This document shows positions 32,820 to 44,149 of a stretch of DNA of 44,399 bases, in pieces. The stretch covers positions 1 to 44,399 of the forward strand of contig JBNGIS010008514.1 of the NCBI GenBank assembly GCA_049999725.1. Reading direction: 5' to 3'. The stretch is from Haplomitrium mnioides. Taxonomy: Eukaryota > Marchantiophyta > Haplomitriopsida > Calobryales. Positions within the stretch are counted from its first letter, which is position 1. Every line of letters starts with the position of its first letter. The notes under the pieces were generated by a model. It saw only the letters and a list, made by a program, of their open reading frames with translations, did not search any database and was not told the origin of the DNA. The translations under genes were made by a program, and so were the position numbers.

Positions 32820-32824
32820 ACTCG
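32820..32824. repeat. target-site duplication, left copy (ACTCG)
   Basis: ACTCG immediately left of the LTR. The identical pentamer lies at 37528-37532 on the other side. Confidence 0.85.
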
Positions 32825-33217
32825 TGTAAAAGAATCTCAAGGACCAAATCCAAATGAGTAAGAACTCATATTGAACTCTAAAAGAGTTCTTCAACCAAAT
32901 GCAACTCAAGGTCCAAACTAAGACCAAAAGTGCAAGCAACAAGCCAAGCAACCAAAGAACCCAAGTGATTCGAGAGGAACTCCAGAATGAGGAGTGAGGC
33001 TAAGAAGCTTTTCTATTTATACAAAAGGAGAAGGTGTCATCCCTCTTTCTTCACTTACAAGTCACTTCTAATTTCAACCCTAAAAGTGACTCTCTTTACC
33101 AAAAGTGACATTGAAGTCAAGTAATCTTATCTCAACCCTATAAGTGACTCTCTACCACTTCATTCACTCTTCTCTATTTTCTTATAAATAGCACAACCTT
33201 ATGCTTGTACTATCATA
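32825..33217 (-). repeat. 3' LTR of the Ty3 element
   Basis: 393 bp, TGTAAAAGAATC at the outer end. It matches the 335-bp 5' LTR apart from an extra block of about 58 bp near 33090-33150 that repeats the neighbouring TAAGTGACTCTC motif. The segment 33218-33231, a purine-rich AACAAGGATTA on the element strand, is the probable polypurine tract. Confidence 0.85.
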
Positions 33218-33234
33218 TAATCCTTGTTTTCTAA

Positions 33235-33425
33235 TCGATGACGTCCTCGTCATTGCCGCAACTTTCATAAATTTGAATAGCCTCTTGAGCATTCTCAAGA
33301 TTTGAAGAAGGTTCACAAGTAGCATCATGAAGTGGATGGCCTTTCCACAAAACCTTGTATTGAACTTTTGGATACCGTCCTTGCTTGATAACTCTTGTTG
33401 CCAAAATGGGGTCTACTTCAAATTC
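33235..33425 (-). pseudogene. integrase C-terminal chromodomain of the Ty3 element
   Basis: On the minus strand: VDPILATRVIKQGRYPKVQY, then KVLWKGHPLHDATCEPSSNL and ENAQEAIQIYESCG. This is a chromodomain placed at the integrase end as in chromoviruses, thought to guide insertion to marked chromatin. The second aromatic-cage residue of the usual ATWEP is Cys here. Confidence 0.75.
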
Positions 33426-36400
33426 TTCATGATCATTTTCATATGAAGAGGAAGGTCAAGTTTATAAGCAACGGAAGAAATAACCTGAGAAATAGAGAAA
33501 GGACCAATCCAAGTAGGAGACAACTTGCGGACTTGAGTATCTAAAGACAATGAAAGATTGCGAGTAGATAATATAACTTGGTCACTTAAAACATAAGAGC
33601 AATCACGATGACGGCTATTGACATATTTTTTCTGCCGATTTTGAGCAACATTAACATGGTTGCGAGCATCTTGCAAGGAAGAAGATAAACGAGACAAAAA
33701 ATAGAAATACTTGGAACATTGGACGAAGAAGAAGAAAGCAAACTATCTTGAACAAGAGGATGTTGACTTGAATCAAGAAAGAAAGGAGAAAACCCAGTAC
33801 TTGCTTGTTTGGAGTTGTTGTAAGAAAACTCCACAACTGGTAAGAAACTATCCCAATCGGTATGATAAACATTGATGAACGTATAAAGCATATCCTCCAA
33901 TGTGCGATTAGCGTGCTTTGTTTTCCCATCTATTTGAGGATGATAAGCAGTAGACATAGAGAGTTTGGTGCCTAAAAGCTTGAACAACTGTCACCAAAAT
34001 TTGTCGGTGAAACGCGGATCCCTATTAGATATTAACACCTTGGGCATTTCATGATGACGGAAGACAATATCAAAGTAAATTTTTGCCAATTGTGGAGCAT
34101 CTACTATATCCACCGTCGGTGCTAAATGAATCTGCTTGTTGAGCTTGTCCACAAACACCACAATGGCAGTAAACCCACGAGACGTAGGTGGAAGTGAAGT
34201 GACAAGATCCAAACTTACATGTTTCCAACGAGCAGTAGGAATTGGTAGTGGCTGAAGAAGTCCCGTTGGTTTTTGATATGAAGCTTTATTTCGTTGACAA
34301 CTTTCATATGAACGAACTAAACTGCAAACATCTTGAGCCAAGTTAGGCCACCACCAAGTGCAATGAAGCAACTTTGTAGTTTTATCTACTCCAAGATGTC
34401 TTGAGATAGGAATGTCATGTGCTTCTTGTAAACAAACCATTCAAATCGTATCATTATATGGAACATATATCTGGTTGCCTCGATATAGAATACCATCTCG
34501 AATGGAAAAAGAATGATACTCACTATCGTTGACGACCAATTGTGCTAAAAAAAGACTAAGAAAATATCTTATTGTAGTTTTTGGCAATAACTCCCCCTAG
34601 TTGCCTCATCTAAATGCAATATACTAATGTTTACCACCTCCATTGTATTTACTTGATGATCCGACTTTCTTGACAATGCATCAAGAATGGTGTGGAACCT
34701 TCCAAGCTTGTACTCTAACTTGATATCAAAGAGTTGTAATTGATCCTTCCATCAGTGATGACGACTTATCATATTTTCCAAATGGATAGCTTGTAATAAT
34801 GGTTTATGATCTGCGTGTATAAGTACAGGTCTTCCCAAAAGATAGTGCCTCTATAACTTGGTAGTATAAACCATTGCCAATTGCTCTTGATCCCTTGCAG
34901 AGTAATTTCTCTCTGCGGCATTTCATCGACGTGACATGAAGGTAATTGGATGAAGTCCATCCTCAAACTCTTACTGCAAAGCTGCTCCAATAGCAAAATT
35001 AGAAGCATCAAAATCAACTATACAATGTGCTTTTGGATCATATGGCTATGGAATAGGAAGAGAAGAGACTGCATCCTTGAGTTGTTGAAATGCCGCTTGC
35101 TCCTTGACGGTCCATTGAAACTTGACCTCTTTGCCTAGCAGATCTGTAAGTGGTGCAGCAATATGGACATATTAATGGATGAATTGTTGATAGAAGCTTG
35201 CCAATCCACTGAAGGCTCTAATGTCCTTTGCTTCTTTTGGTGTTGGCCACTCTATAATACCCTTGATTTTCTCCTCTTCCATCTTTATACCATCCACACA
35301 TACCTTATTCCTTATAAGGGTAAGTAACATCTTGCTTCCAAAATTTGCACTTGGATCTCTTGCAATAAAACTTCCAATTGCACAATCTTTGCAATACATC
35401 TTTCAAATGATTGTGATGCTCAACCTCTGTTTTGCTAAAATTAAGATTGTCATCCAAGAATACCAAAACTGACTTATCTAATATCCCATCAAAAATTCGA
35501 TGCACTTAATCTATGAATATGGCCGAAGCATTAGAAAGACCAAATGTAAGGACCTTCCACTCAAAATGTCCATACCTCGTGCGAAAAGCTGTCTTCGGCA
35601 CATCACAAGCTTGATAGAAATTTTCCAATAACCACTTCAAAGATACAGCTTGGAAAAGAACCGCACACTACTTAATTGATCCAACAAATCATCAATATGT
35701 GGTAAAAGATAAGCATTCTTTACGGTTTGATTGTTCAACCTGCAATAATCTGTACAAAGACAAAATCCAACCTCTTTCTTTGGTACAAAGAATACCGATG
35801 CTCCCCAATGCGACATACTATGTTGAATGAAATTCTTTCCAAGAAGATCTATCAAGGTCTTGCGAAGCTCTTCCAACTTTTGTGGCAATAACCAGTATAT
35901 AGGTTGATTATATTGAGTACTTCTTGGAATCAATTCAATAAAAAAAAACATTCCATGATCATCTGGCAACCCTTTTGGAAAATCATCCAGAAACACATCT
36001 AAAAACTCCTTTTAAATTTCATCAATCTTTGAGGTCGGTACTAATTTCCCTCCCTCTTTAGTCAAGTCTACGATAGGCTTGATCCATACATAAAAAAAAG
36101 CAACTCTTTCTCCATCAAAACATTATGCTGAACTGATTTGGGCTTTTTTACCAACAGTGCCAAATACCCCAAAAGAAATTTCTTACCTTGTAAGGTAACT
36201 TGAATTTGTCGTTTTGCCTAATCAAATTGAGCGGATGGATCTTCAAGCCAAAGCAATTCTAAAATGATGTCATATTATACAAGTGCAATAACAAATTGCA
36301 TAGATTCCATACACTCTTTTCCAATCCTTAAAAGAAATGGATTTTGAGAGCAAAACACGTCATGTTTTTGGCCATCAGCCATAGTCGCAACACTCCCATT

Positions 36401-36523
36401 GATAGGCCCATATTTTGCTTTGACTATCTTAGCAAAATGCAACGACATAAAATTTTTAGAACTCTTACTATCCACCAACATTCTACAAGAGTGCTTCTCA
36501 ATCATACCATCAAGATGGAGCAA
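33413..36523 (-). pseudogene. Ty3 family 1 protease-RT-RNase H-integrase (decayed)
   Basis: Read from high to low coordinates. The protease at 36275-36523 has CRMLVDSKSSKNFMS, where the DSG-type triad is altered. RT at 35637-35996 has SHWGASVFFVPKKEVGFCLC and LNNQTVKNAYLLPHIDDLL, then at 35305-35505 the active site VFLDD (about 35449-35463). RNase H covers about 34880-35035. Integrase at 33586-34440 has HLGVDKTTKLLHCTWWWP, a zinc region whose first Cys of the CxxC pair is Tyr (SYESCQ), the core VSLDLVTSLPPTSRG and VFVDKLNKQIHLA, SNRDPRF, and DGKTKHANRT, where the expected catalytic Glu is Lys. Stops and shifts separate these pieces. Confidence 0.9.
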
Positions 36524-36539
36524 GGTACCTCAAATTCTT

Positions 36540-37165
36540 GTCAAAATTTTAACTCTTCTAGCTTGTTGTTCGAATGGTTGAAGACAAAATCTAACTTTTG
36601 TAGTAGTAAGTAATGAGTCATGCCGCTCCGCCATACGTATTGCTTCTTCTTATTTAGTAGGCTCCCTCATGGTAACCTCCATTCTTGTATGAGGCCTCAA
36701 TCCTCGAACAAAGCGATCTAGTACTTCTTCTTCACTTATATCAAAAATTTGCATAATTGTATCCTGAAAATGTGTCACATAGCTTCTCACTGTACCAAGT
36801 TGCTTCAATTTGGCCAATCAATCTCTTGCTACTTTTGAAGCATTTACAACCCTAAATCTTGAAGTCATTGCTTCTTTCAACTCACACCAACAAACAATAG
36901 AAGCAACAAATCCACATTGTGCTTGTTCTATTTGATATCTCCACCAAGTTTTTGCAACTCCTTTTAATTGTCTTATTGCAAATAGAATTTGCCGACTATC
37001 CTCTCTAATGTTTGTAGCTTAAAAATATTGTTCACAGTCGAAGATGAGGTTCTCACAAGGTCCACAAACCACCTTTCCATCATATGCTTTTGGCATTAGA
37101 AATCGCTCATAACTCTCTTCTTCTTGAAACATTGCTCTTTCTTTCATTCCCATGTAACTCACCAC
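36540..37165 (-). pseudogene. Ty3 family 1 gag (decayed)
   Basis: Minus-strand frame from about 37160: ERFLMPKAYDGKVVCGPCEN, DCEQYF, KGVAKTWWRYQIEQAQCG, FVRGLRPHTRMEVTMREPT and AERHDSLL. It matches gag at 13929-14670. The zinc knuckle seen in the copy at 14700 is absent here, and the sequence passes directly to the protease region, so a short deletion is likely. Confidence 0.8.
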
Positions 37166-37178
37166 CAAAAAGAATCAT

Positions 37179-37191
37179 GGCTCTGATACCA
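37179..37191 (-). promoter_or_regulatory. primer-binding site, initiator Met tRNA
   Basis: Plus strand GGCTCTGATACCA, the complement of TGGTATCAGAGCC, one base from the 5' LTR. Confidence 0.88.
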
Positions 37192-37192
37192 A

Positions 37193-37527
37193 TATAAAAG
37201 AATCTCAAAGACCAAATCCAAATAATCAAGAACTCATAGTGAACTCTAAAGGAGTTCTTCAACCAAAGGCAACTCAAGGTCCAAACTAAGACCAAGAGTG
37301 CAAGCAATAAGCCAAGCAACCAAAGAACCCAAGTGATTCAAGAGGAACTCCAGAATGAGGAGTGGGGCTAAGAAGCCCTTCTATTTATACAAGAGGAGAG
37401 GGTGTCATTCCTCTTTCTTCACTTACAAGTCACTTCTAATTTCAACCCTAAAAGTGACTCTCCACCACTTCCTTCACTCCTCTCTATTTTCTTATAAATA
37501 GCACAACCTTACGCTTGTACTATTACA
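37193..37527 (-). repeat. 5' LTR of the Ty3 element
   Basis: 335 bp. On the element strand it begins TGTAATAGTACAAGC and ends GATTCTTTTATA, where TACA is expected from the other copies. TATA-like CTTGTATAAATAGAAGGG lies about 37375-37395 and a second TATTTATAAG near 37492. Confidence 0.88.
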
Positions 37528-37532
37528 ACTCG

Positions 37533-38040
37533 TATATGGCTAATAGATTGGTTTCTGCTTCTCTTTCTGCTGCCCCTTGACATTACAACATCGTTCCTCC
37601 CAATATTGCAATCTTTAGACTTCCAAGAAGGCACCTCTTCCTCTCCATCTTGACTCTGTAATTTTGTTGTTCCTATAGAGTCATAGATCAGGCACACCCT
37701 TTCTATTTTTCGGAAACCTCCCTCGATCTTAGTAGTTCCCACCTCTTTTGAGTCTCTAGTTTGCAATTGGTTCCTTCCCAAAAATCTATTGATCTATGTT
37801 CTCCCTCAGACCTTTGGTCATAGAAACCATCCTACCGGTCCACCCACAATCCAAAGCTATTTTCAACATGGAAGTTGGATCATCGTGCTCTGTAAAGGCA
37901 TGAGATGGTTTGAGAGAACTTTAATGTTCTTAGACCATTTTTGTAGAATAGGATGGATTGTGATGAAGAATAGACAAGACTTAGAAGTTATTAGTGGAAA
38001 TTTAGATTTGATAAGTTTTCTTCAATATGTGTAGATTTGA
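37533..38040. other. no recognised gene
   Basis: The target sequence of the Ty3 insertion continues here. Short frames (37789-38034) have no known domain. TTTTCAACATGGAAGTTGGA at 37860 recurs in diverged form at about 12978, 13276 and 39336. Confidence 0.4.
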
Positions 38041-38965
38041 ATATAGTGTAAGTTGTGCTATTATTAGAAAGTTTTAGAAGCTGATATTTTATGAGAGTAT
38101 ATAATGTGGTTTGAGTAACTAGTCAAAGTTTACAAAAGTGAAAAAGCTCTTGCAAAGAAGAAGTTGTTATTGATCAAAGTTACAAAAGTGCTTTGAAAAA
38201 AAGTCAAAACATGGCATATGTAAAGGACATAAAATAAAAATATTATTATATAAGTAGACAGTTTATTTTACAAGATTTTCAACAAGGTATAGTACAGGTA
38301 AATTGAATAAGTATTAAGATTTTTATAGAGATTCTTCTAGAATAGACTAAAGAGGAGAAAAGTTAGGAAAAGTCAATTTGTTCTTTAACTTATTCTTTGA
38401 GAGAATCTCAAAGTATCATCTTAGGAATTGTTTGTAGGAACAAGAACAAGGTATAAAAGTATTGGATCAATTGTTGAGATTCTTTGACAAGAGAAGCTCC
38501 AAATGAGAAGCTTCTTCTTGAAAAAGAAAACAAAAAGTAGAGATACTTTAGGAGCATTTTTAGGATTTAATAATTAGATAGACAATCACCATGGATTCTT
38601 TACCTAGGGTGATAGAATATTTAGTTTTACTCTTAGTAATTATCTAGATTAGTATATAAGAAAGAGGAAGAGAGAAGAGAGGGACTTTTTCATTTTAGAC
38701 TTGAGAGTTGGGAGTTGTGAGAGACCTTGGAGAAGCACTTGGAGGACCTCATGGAGAAGCTCTTGAAGGAGCTAATTTGAAGACTCATTGGAGGGCAAGC
38801 ACTTGAGGAGTGGTTTTTCCCCAAGAGTGAAGAGTGTGTTGAGAGTTAGAAGGGTGAGAGCAAGAGCGTGTTGTGTGAGAGCATTTGGAGTAAAGAGTGG
38901 AGAATTTTGAATATATTTTGTATTGAGTTCTTACGCTTGGTAGACTTTGTAGAGTTTGTTGTGTA
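38041..38965 (+). promoter_or_regulatory. LTR-like block with TATA box
   Basis: AGTATATAAGAAAGAGG at about 38650-38667 is a good TATA box. It is followed by a G/A-rich stretch with repeated TTGGAGAAGCACTTGGAGGA words and an end resembling a U5 region (TTGTGTATTGATGA). No second copy is in the window, so its nature as the LTR of the downstream Ty3 family 2 element is inferred. Confidence 0.4.
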
Positions 38966-41284
38966 TTGATGATTGCAGCCATACTTCGACCCACCTCTCA
39001 TATTCAATATGCACTCAACATCAATGTCAAATAAGGAGAAACCGAAGAAGCCTCTAGCTCCACAATCCGGACCACCTATACCCTTGATGTCATTTCAAAA
39101 ACTCGAGACGCGATAGCATCCTATCCAAATTCCTTTCTCTTAGAAGTACCACTCTAATTTATTACCCTTTGATTGAAAGGAAACGTCACTTGGATCAGAC
39201 CTGGTTTTCACGAATTGCAATTGACGACTTGTGTATCCCGATAGTTTACTCATGTTTTTAATCAATAGACTAGTTCTAACTTTTGTCCGTGAGTTTCTTA
39301 GGTCCGACTGGTAGAGTCAAGCCTTTTGACACCTCTTTTCAATGTGGTAGCTTGGCCGTCGCCTTTTGACATCCCGTATAGAATCTCCCGTACCCAAAAC
39401 ACTTCTAGATCCCAATTCAAGAACCCATTTACCTACCACTCGATAACAGAGATATCTGAAGTCTAAACTCTATAATGATCTCCTTTTTTACTCCTAGCGT
39501 GGTGTCTACTCAAACTTTAGAGGTTCCCCATTCCGATTCCTAAATGTATGCTTGATTGGGTGTAGAGATTTCCTCAACCTAACTTTGAACCCAGTCTCAA
39601 TAGAGTTCTTTGCTCATATCCAATATCACTTTTTGTTCTGACTCAATTCCTGTAGATTCCCCTTCTCAATAGTCATCCTAGCAAACCTCTCGATAGGTAC
39701 ATCAACCATTTTCCTCAATAGTACCGAAAACCCTAGCCTCAAACTCCTACTATACACAAGACCCGATTCACTTAGATAGCTCCCACCTGATAGAAACTCC
39801 CGAAAACCTAGACATAGTGTGATTGCATTCTCAATCATTGTAGTATATGACACCATTTAATACTCAATTTGTGTCAAACCCGACTTGTGAAAGATTCCAC
39901 TCCCAAAGTATATTTTTATAAGATGCACCTGAACTTTCCAGAAAATACCATGAACGTGTTAGCGCCAACATACTTGGTTTTGCCCTTGCTAGTGATTGAT
40001 TATCTCAAAGATGTACTTATTTGCATCTTTCCTTCAATTAGCATTCCTCTCATTCATGGTGAGAGATATATCTAAATCAATGTGTAGTCAAACATATCCA
40101 GATTTTTTTACTCGACGTGATTATCAGCATGCTCCTCAGTTTGAAAGCAATCATTTGCTAAGCACTAGATTATGCATTTTCTACCAATAGGAAACAACTC
40201 ACATTACTTGTCACTCACATTTCTTACATCACCATAGCCCATCTCTTCAATGCTCAATACTCTAGAATTCCTCTAAACGTGACGTTTGATTGGCGATGAT
40301 CTGTTAGTCTATTCAAGACATACTTGAATGCATCATCTTGTTCAGATGCCCACAACTCTGAATTGGACTTGTTCTCCCACCTCAAACGTCACCTGCACAC
40401 TCACGATGAACTATTCTACACATCAATCGATTGAATTTTGTAGGGGAATACTTTGAACCCGGTGCTATGCTACATATTCAATTGAAAGAAAACACACACC
40501 CAAGCTGGCTCCTTTCCCTATGCCTAACTCTTGTTGAAATAGTAGCACCGTTGCCCAATCCTCCACCTTGTTGATTTTCAGTTGCTCCATTCTTAGTTGA
40601 TTCTCTACCGCTTGTTGTCTTGAATCTTCCCATGATGTCTTACGTCAAAATAGCTGATGCTTGTGATATAGATCTGACTCTGTTCATATATTGCATGTGG
40701 TTAGAAGTAATTGATACCTTGTAGTGATTAGCCACTTAGAATCCTTTGGACATTTTAAGCTTTGAAGGTATCCCAATTGTAACTTGCAAACACCTTTGAC
40801 TTGCTCTTCCATCTTCCACATTCTGCTGTAGATTGCCTTGCTTTGATTGTGCCTTCCGTCATTGGTTTTCAAATGCCAGACTTGTCGTAATTGCATTAGT
40901 CTTGCCCCTTATATATTGTGTTAGTCTTACCTTTCCTTGCATTGCGTTAGATTTTTAGCCCTTAGTGCATCGCGGTAGCCTCCAGTGTCTCTGCAATCCA
41001 CTGCATTGAGCCTTCTATCCCTTTTCTTCTCTCATTTGAAAATTCAAAATCAAAACATCATGAGTTCCTTCTTGGTCGGCCATGCATTAACTTATTGTTT
41101 TTGGCTCCAAAGTTTGATTCTTGATATTGTCGTTTTGGTGCCACTCTCTATTTCTTCGAATTGCTATTGCAACAAAGAGCCGGAATTGCTTGTTGCTTCT
41201 ATTCCCTCTCTTCTTCTATGGCACTACACGCAAATTTAGATTTTAATATTTGCTGCTCGAAAAAAATCTTAATCGTGTCTATGT
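38966..41284. other. no recognised gene; possible leader of Ty3 family 2
   Basis: Lies between the LTR-like block and the family 2 gag. Short frames (39869-40075, 40985-41239) show no known domain. Confidence 0.35.
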
Positions 41285-41852
41285 ATGAGGCAACCTCTAG
41301 TTCTCTGTACTCGATCTGATCAACACGCTCATCGCTCTTTGTGCGCTCCTCCACCTCCCTCATCCAAATCTCTAGCGTCGTCTGAAATATCTACCTTGAT
41401 TGTGTTGTCGACTTTGCTTGCTCCACCCAAACTAGTCATAATAAAAATCACCATGGCCTTTCTCCCATCCCAACCGTCTCGCTATTCCTATCAAAACTTC
41501 ACAGGCCAGATGGTTGTGGATTGTGTCCATGTGGACACCCACATGAATAGATTCCTTTCTCTTGTTGATGCTACTAGCAACTGAGGTTTTTAGATTCCAA
41601 TTTCCAATTTTCCCTAATCGAGATGCCATCAACTCGTATTTTTGTGAAGATGTTGTTGTGGCATCATAGCCTGATTTTTGAATTGCTTTCTTAGAAAGAT
41701 TTTTCCTTTCCTACCATCTTGATCGTGCTTGAATGAGTTATTCTAGATTTAGATGTATGCCAATGAACTAGCACAAGACTATAACAATCAGTTTAAGGTA
41801 GTTGTGAGCAAGAGAAGAACTCTTCCCCTTGATGATGATCAAATCAGTTTCT
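41285..41852 (+). pseudogene. Ty3 family 2 gag, cut by E3
   Basis: KITMAFLPSQPSRYSYQNF, then VDTHMNRFLSLVDATSN, parallels the minus-strand gag at 28207-29760. After a stop at 41582 the homology goes on through decayed frames to YNNQFKVVVSKRRTLPLDDD and QISF, where it stops at the first base of E3. The equivalent place in the other copy reads EEDQTRLKVF. Confidence 0.75.
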
Positions 41853-41914
41853 AACAGCCGCTACTTTGAACCATGAACCGCTACTGAGTTCATGTTTCAC
41901 TTGGCAGTCGAAAC
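41853..41914. repeat. terminal inverted repeat, left end of E3
   Basis: Begins AACAGCCGCTACTTTGAACC and contains a second ACCGCTACT word 20 bp in. It matches the ends at 1220, 15898, 23490 and 28206. Confidence 0.8.
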
Positions 41915-42235
41915 TTTTTTTTTTTAAGATTTGGCATTCAAAAACATCAAATTAAATACTAAAATCTTCTTTTCGAAAAAAAAAATTGTTTTTTATGAAC
42001 AAAAAATGAATATTTTCTATTTAGATTATATTTCAAATATTTTATTTAGAAAGAAAAATTAAAAAGCAAACATGTTGGTTATTCAAATATTTTGAAAAAA
42101 CTTGACACTATTGTAAATAAATTAAATTCAACAAAAAGAAAATAAAATATATATCTTTCGATAGAAAAAAAGTACAAGAAAACCTAAATGTCTATTCGGA
42201 TAAGGACTTTAAACCTGACTTGGAGCATCGTAGCC
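41915..42235. other. AT-rich end region of E3
   Basis: Very AT-rich with A and T runs. No gene. The equivalent segment of E1 falls in its N gap. Confidence 0.6.
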
Positions 42236-42520
42236 AACAAAGTCTATGCAAGCATGTACTCCAAACCACAACCGTAAAGCCTATGCACGTATAGACTCCG
42301 AACAAGAATCCTAAATCCTTTGCTTGCTATCACTCTGAACAAGAACAACGAAGCCATGCACGCATGGACTTTCAACTAGAATCCTATAGCAAAAACACGC
42401 CAAGCGTCTAAAGAAGAACCCTACAGCCTATGCAAGCATGGACATTGAACAAGAACCCTTTGACGAATGGGTGCTGATACTCTGAACAACAACTGCAAAG
42501 CTTAAGCATGTAGGGAAACC
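42236..42520. repeat. left subterminal repeats of E3
   Basis: CTATGCACGTATAGACTCCG-like words at about 42244, 42283, 42355 and 42431 with ACAAGAACCCTA-like spacers. Confidence 0.65.
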
Positions 42521-42774
42521 GGAGAAGAACTACAAAGCCTGAAATGCGCAAAGACACTAAACAATGTGCAAAGCCTACATATAATTTTGAGATTAGAAAT
42601 TGAGATCAAACCATTCTTGGACTATCAAAAGGGTCAACTTATTCTTAGAGGAAATAAATGGAATCTTGATGAAAGACTTGGAGTAAAATAAAAGAGCATT
42701 GAGATGAAATTTTTGGCAAAAAAGATTTAGAAAAAATAAATTTTACTATAAAGGAAAATAATACAAACATGTCA

Positions 42775-44031
42775 TCAAACAATCTCCTCTTTCGGAGGAA
42801 CTATCTCATCTACATCTACTGGCTGAGCATCTGCAGCCGCTAGAGAATCATGACGAGACTTTGCAGTCCCCGATATCACCATAGAGTCACCAGAAGCACC
42901 TGTAGTACCAGGAGGAACAGGTTCCTTGTGGTACGCAAATACTATTTGTGACTCAGTGACATCGGATGGCAAGGAAGCCATCTCCAAAACCCTCTGAGGA
43001 ATATAGATAGACTGACGTCTATCATATTCCACCGCGATGCAATTTTGCATCAGCTTTAGAGCACAGACAAGGCCTGTGTCAGACCCAGAGCAAAGATCTA
43101 GAATCCAATCTTGCTCTGTAGAAAGATGGTCAATGAAAAAATTATATAAAGCTTGCGGTTTCTAATAAACATTCACAGGAGCATCATCTCCTGGATGTTT
43201 TAGCTTCGCAGAAACTGCAGGACAGCTAAACACGCTACGCATGGGTTGCCGAAGAAGTCCCGTTGCAGAAGAAGCTTGCAAATTGAAATGTCGCATGCTC
43301 CTCTTTCCGTCTTTTGACCAGTAGCCCACCGTCTAGTACTCGTGGGCATGGGCAATTCTGGGACCACCAGAATGATGTATGTTGCTTTTGTCCCTCCGAA
43401 AAAAAACAACAAGGTTAAACCATGTAACGAAAACGTAAGATAAATAAAAGACAAAGAAATCAAAACAAAAATAAAAAAATGAAAGAAAAACTTACCAGAC
43501 GCCGTTATCAACTACACAGCCGACTTCTGAAAGAGCATCCTCCATGATGCCGAATTGCTGCGATGAATGTATTACAACGATGGACCAAAACTCCGAAGTG
43601 GTTATTGCCGCAAAAGATGACACCATGTCAAAAATGTCATCTTTTGAAAATGGCTCTGAATCATCATGCTTGTATTCCTTAAGGTTATAACCGTAAGGAA
43701 TGTCAGCAATCGCTAATGTGAAACACCGAGGTTTCACTAAGCCCTTCAATTGCCTGGCATTAGCCTCCCCGTGGACTTGGTAGTACGCCACGTTGAGGCT
43801 GTCAACAAACGACATTAAATCTTCTTCTTCGTCTCTCACTTCTTTTGTTGTGAGAGAGGCAGCCCCACTTTGCTGCAGTGCTTTCCACTCCTTGGCCTTC
43901 TGGCAGTGGAGAACGAAAGCATGAGGGTAAGAAACCAACGTCAGAGGTTGGTCCTGTTCTTCGGGGGCTACATCGACCCCAGATTTCTTCTTCCCCTTGG
44001 CAGCAGCAGTGAGTTTCTTGGCAAGCTGCCG
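42775..44031 (-). pseudogene. beta-class amino DNA methyltransferase (E3 copy, two stops)
   Basis: Two visible exons on the minus strand. The upstream exon (43496-44031) follows a TTTTCAAG acceptor, starts lysine-rich (KKLTAAAKGKKK, a possible nuclear signal) and holds the catalytic motif LAIADIPYGYNL (DIPYG at 43690-43704), then SIVVIHSSQQFGIMEDAL and VDNGVW. A 102-bp intron (43394-43495) with GTAAGT and a U-rich CGGAG end joins in frame to DKSNIHHSGGPRIAHAHEY. The last exon (42775-43393) has WILDLCSGSDTGLVCAL, the SAM-binding loop, and EYDRRQSIYIPQRVLEMAS. Catalytic motif before SAM motif is the beta order of N6-adenine and N4-cytosine enzymes. DIPYG is closer to the adenine DPPY than to the cytosine SPPY. 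TAG codons at 43333-43335 and 43162-43164 disable it, and the usual Gly of the loop is Asp. The first exons are outside the window. Confidence 0.85.
43394..43495 (-). other. intron of the methyltransferase gene
   Basis: 102 bp, donor CTG/GTAAGT and acceptor TTTTCGGAG/GGAC on the minus strand. Removing it keeps the frame and gives VWDKSN, the typical continuation of such enzymes after the catalytic region. It marks the gene as eukaryotic. Confidence 0.85.
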
Positions 44032-44149
44032 CTTGAAAATTTTGTCGCCATGAAAAAAAAACATTAGAAAAGAAAATACAGAAATGTCAAAACAATACGA
44101 GCAAGGACATCTACGCCCTGGCACGCAGGGAAATTAGACTTCAAGCGAT

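Larger units (their letters stand above)
32825..37527 (-). mobile_element. complete but decayed Ty3/gypsy chromovirus, family 1
   Basis: Two LTRs (32825-33217 and 37193-37527), a primer-binding site, gag, protease, RT, RNase H, integrase, chromodomain and a purine tract lie in order on the minus strand. The whole is flanked by a perfect 5-bp duplication ACTCG. Length 4703 bp. Many stops mean it cannot move unaided. Confidence 0.93.

Noticed and set aside
37789-38034. Possible host gene exon
   Set aside because: No domain, no splice context, and part of it is a dispersed repeat word.
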